The notes beneath the pieces are model-generated. The model saw only the letters and a list, made by a program, of their open reading frames with translations, was not told the origin of the DNA and ran no database searches. A program made the position numbers and the translations under genes. DNA of 64,000 nt, taken from the NCBI RefSeq assembly GCF_014529535.1, contig NW_023503656.1:1-64000 (forward strand). The letters run 5' to 3'. Shown piece by piece: positions 61,787-64,000 of this stretch. The DNA is from Bradysia coprophila. Its lineage: Eukaryota; Arthropoda; Insecta; Diptera; Sciaridae. How positions within the stretch are numbered: position 1 is the stretch's first letter; the number at the start of each line of letters is the position of its first letter.

Positions 61787-62080
61787 TGTCAAATTTTCGA
61801 TTTTCGTCAAATTTTCTGAATTTCGTCAGATTTTGGAATTTCATCAAATTTTCGATTTTCGTCAAATTTTCGAATTTCGTCAAATTTTCAAATTTCGACA
61901 AATTTTCGAATTTCGTCAAATTTTCGAATTTCGTCAAATTTTCGAATTTCATCAAATTTCGTCAAATTTTCGAATTTCGTCAAATTTCGACAAATTTTCG
62001 AATTTTGTCAAATTTTCAATTTTCGTCAAATTTTCGAATTTCGTCAAATTTTCGAATTTCGTCAAATTTCGTCAAATTGG
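61787..62080. repeat. 18-bp mini-satellite, array 1
   Basis: Unit TCAAATTTTCGAATTTCG, about 15 copies with variants. It generates spurious Ile-Ser-Ser-Asn-Phe-Arg and Lys-Phe-Glu-Asn-Leu-Thr repeats in translation. A short version in opposite orientation lies at about 60105-60205. Confidence 0.95.
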
Positions 62081-62351
62081 CAAAATTGCAGTTTATAGTA
62101 CAAACCCCGATTTGGTCAAATGTGGGTGGGGTCGATAGGAGGAGGTCCCCTGATGACAAAACAACAAGAATTGAGGCGCGGAAGCCCCTCCCCGAGACGC
62201 CAGGGCCCTCCAAAGTTTTCATATTTTTTTCAAATTTTCGCGTTTTTTTAATGAAATTAATAGAGACAGGTCCCCTGATGGCAAAACAATAGAATAAATT
62301 GAAGTTATAGATTGACTTGTGAGAAGAATCAAGGAATTACTTTGGCGAAGA

Positions 62352-62361
62352 TATATAAAAG
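62352..62361 (+). promoter_or_regulatory. TATA box for the 99-residue ORF
   Basis: TATATAAAAG 33 bp upstream of the ATG, at the distance expected if transcription starts about 10 bp before the coding region. Conserved exactly in the inverted copy. Confidence 0.5.
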
Positions 62362-62393
62362 GAAGTCTTCAAACAAAATTAATTTAGTGTAAT

Positions 62394-62693
62394 ATGCCTG
62401 AGCATAATGTGGACGCTTTCTACAAACCGTGTACGTACAAAATTAGATTGATTGTCTTGACTTTTGGTTTTCTAAATGGATTGGCAATACATCAAGGTTT
62501 GGAACTGTGTGGGTGGAAGGACATAAAACAGGCAGATCGTAATAAAATGGAAACATTATATAAAGATTTGGAAAAGACGCGATACCAACGTGAATATTAT
62601 TCCTATAACGTGAATAAGAAGTTGGTAATGTTTCTAAATGGAAGCATTAGAAAGTTTGGGAAACGAATTCAGGACCAGGACTCACAAAATTAA
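62394..62693 (+). CDS. Small hypothetical protein, 99 residues
   Basis: MPEHNVDAFYKPCTYK, then a hydrophobic segment (IRLIVLTFGFLNGLAIHQG, residues ~17-35) followed by a charged helical C-terminus (RNKMETLYKDLEKTRYQREY). It could be a small single-span membrane protein, for example of an organelle, but I do not recognise it. Single exon, stop TAA. A TATA box lies 33 bp upstream and a 53-bp tandem array begins shortly after the stop. Half of it is duplicated in the inverted arm at 59608-59787. It could be a cellular gene captured in a repeat or a transposon-encoded ORF; codon-level constraint cannot be judged from one intact copy. Confidence 0.5.
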   Translation: MPEHNVDAFYKPCTYKIRLIVLTFGFLNGLAIHQGLELCGWKDIKQADRNKMETLYKDLEKTRYQREYYSYNVNKKLVMFLNGSIRKFGKRIQDQDSQN

Positions 62694-62727
62694 AGTTAAT
62701 TGTTTGTGTAGGTGTTATGTGGTCGGC

Positions 62728-62915
62728 GGCATTTCGTACAACTAAAATGAAGTTATGTTGAAGCGCGCAGTGTAGTCGTCGGCATTTCGTACAAGGAAAA
62801 TGAAGTTTTGTTGAAGCTCGCAGTGTAGACGTCGGCATTTCGTACAAGGAAAATGAAGTTATCTTGAAGCCCGCAGTGTAGTCATCGGCATTTCGTACAA
62901 GTAACATAAAGTTGT
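62728..62915. repeat. 53-bp tandem repeat, four copies
   Basis: GGCATTTCGTACAA recurs with a 53-bp period (ATTTCGTACA at 62731, 62784, 62837, 62890), each followed by AATGAAGTT and GCAGTGTAG. Few differences among copies. Confidence 0.95.
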
Positions 62916-62929
62916 GTGAGGGGGTCACC

Positions 62930-63230
62930 TATTGTCGATTTCGTCGAAAAAGCGAAAATTGAAAAAAATATGAAAACTTTGGAGGGCCCTGGCGCATCGG
63001 TGAGGGGCTTCCGCGTCCCGATTCTTGTTGTTTTGTCATCAGGAAATCTGTCTCTATTAATTTCATCAAAAAAAACGCGAAAATTTGAAAAAAATATGAA
63101 AACTTTGGAGGGCCCTGGCGTCTCGAGGAGGGGCTTCCGCGTCCCAATTCTTGTTGTTTTGTCATCAGGGGACCTCCCCCTATCGATCCCACCCACATTT
63201 GACCCAATCGGGGTTTGTACTATAAACTGC
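62930..63230 (+). repeat. 126-bp tandem block, two copies, third member of the duplicated family
   Basis: ATGAAAACTTTGGAGGGCCC at 62970 and 63096. Same block as in both arms of the inverted duplication (59960 plus, 62220 minus), here doubled. It ends in GGGGTTTGTACTATAAACTG before the mini-satellite. Confidence 0.9.
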
Positions 63231-63237
63231 AATTTAG

Positions 63238-63515
63238 CCGTCAAATTTTCGAATTTCGTCAAATTTTCGAATTTCGTCAAATTTTTGAATTTCGTCAAAT
63301 TTTCGAATTTCGTCAAATTTTCGAATTTTGTCAAATTTTGTCAAATTTTCGAATTTCGTCAAATTTTCGAATTTCGTCAAATTTTCAAATTTCGTCAAAT
63401 TTTCGAATTTCGTCAAATTTTCGAATTTCGTCAAATTTCGCCAAATTTTCGAATTTCGTCAAATTTTGTCAAATTTTCGAATTTCGTCAAATTTTCGATT
63501 TTCGTAAAATTTTTG
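63238..63515. repeat. 18-bp mini-satellite, array 2
   Basis: Same TCAAATTTTCGAATTTCG unit, about 15 copies. Translated ORFs of 130 and 201 codons are repeat artefacts. Confidence 0.95.
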
Positions 63516-63733
63516 AATTAAAACTGTATACTGTAATAAAAAGCAGTGTTGACTACACTTCTAAAACGACTGATATCCCAACAAAAATCTCTTCGAGAAA
63601 AGTGTGACGCAGTCTTTGAAATACAATTTCTAAAATGAATGATATCGCTAGAGTTACACCCAATTAGTTCAAACAAGCTGGCTTAGGTTTTATCATCATC
63701 TGAAAATAATAAAAAAAAAAAAATTTTTTGACT

Positions 63734-63859
63734 GGAAACAACCAAAATTTTACCAAAAAAATCTGCGTCGCATGTGGCAGATAAATTTTCTTGCTGGTCT
63801 GTTCCTGAACATTTGCCACTTTGCGACGCAGATTTTTTGGTAAAATTTTGGTTGTTTCC
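63734..63859. repeat. 126-bp hairpin, ~46-bp arms (MITE-like)
   Basis: GGAAACAACCAAAATTTTAC at 63734 pairs with the segment ending at 63859; arms differ by one indel and a few mismatches around a ~34-bp loop. GCGACGCAGA is prominent in the arms. Confidence 0.9.
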
Positions 63860-64000
63860 ACCAACCCTATTTGTTCCACCGGTAAGTTAAGCTACAGAAA
63901 AAAGGTTTAAAAAAAATCCGCTACTTGAAAGCATAACATGTAAATCAAGACCTCTTGAGATACGGTCGATACGGGACTCGCCGTCACTAGAGGAATCTCA

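Larger units (their letters stand above)
59616..62565. repeat. Inverted duplication, arms ~0.6 and ~0.8 kb
   Basis: 59616-60207 is the reverse complement of about 61787-62565. Both arms contain the ORF start, the TATA box, a GGAGGGCCCTGGCGTCTCGG block and the 18-bp mini-satellite. Arm lengths differ mainly in mini-satellite copy number (about 5 against 15). The 1.6-kb centre is not symmetric. Confidence 0.9.

Noticed and set aside
61762..63607. ORFs with ISSNFR or KFENLT repeats as repetitive structural proteins
   Set aside because: An 18-bp DNA repeat keeps all frames open on both strands; the repeat itself is the explanation.

Overview
This is a eukaryotic window, almost certainly from an insect and most likely a dipteran. 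It is AT-rich, has short GT-AG introns, and carries a spliced axon-guidance receptor of the Roundabout family whose cytoplasmic tail matches the fly Robo2/Leak type. Transposable elements and satellite DNA fill most of the remaining sequence. There is no prokaryotic signal.

Layout. (a) 1-7132: higher-order satellite of ~144-bp monomers, (GTCC)n tracts and two single-copy-like modules, folded into an inverted repeat with ~2.4-kb arms. (b) 7133-14752: AT-rich non-coding DNA upstream of the first visible robo exon, holding an RTE-type LINE fragment, a hairpin and a tRNA-derived SINE. (c) 14753-30235, plus strand: 15 coding exons of a robo2-like gene (Ig2 to Ig5, three FN3 domains, transmembrane helix, short cytoplasmic tail). 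Signal peptide and Ig1 are not in the window. The reading frame is unbroken through all 14 introns, which contain several MITEs and two relatives of the satellite. (d) 30236-35950: 3' flank, with a hAT-like fold-back element. (e) 35957-49648: a deep transposon nest. A LINE with an RNase H domain is interrupted by an RTE LINE fragment and by an ~11.5-kb CACTA-like transposon. That transposon carries an accessory gene and a transposase gene, and the transposase gene is interrupted by two further intact DNA transposons: a Tc1/mariner DD37E element and a 3.46-kb element with perfect 25-bp terminal inverted repeats and a TTA target duplication. The last encodes a five-exon, 791-residue putative transposase of a superfamily I cannot name. 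Each insertion was checked by removing it in silico; the target duplication collapses to one copy and the host reading frame is restored. (f) 49649-59490: mostly non-coding, with MITE-like hairpins, a satellite-related repeat and a 2.3-kb hAT-like element inside it. (g) 59492-64000: inverted duplication carrying a small TATA-driven ORF (99 residues; intact in one arm, truncated in the other), among several mini-satellites.

How the parts relate. The only host gene I can support well is robo2. The other proteins belong to mobile elements, except possibly the 99-residue ORF. The most unusual item is the TTA-flanked element at 39552-43016: it looks complete and recent, its transposase is not of a family I recognise, and its G-rich subterminal blocks are arranged as direct rather than inverted copies.
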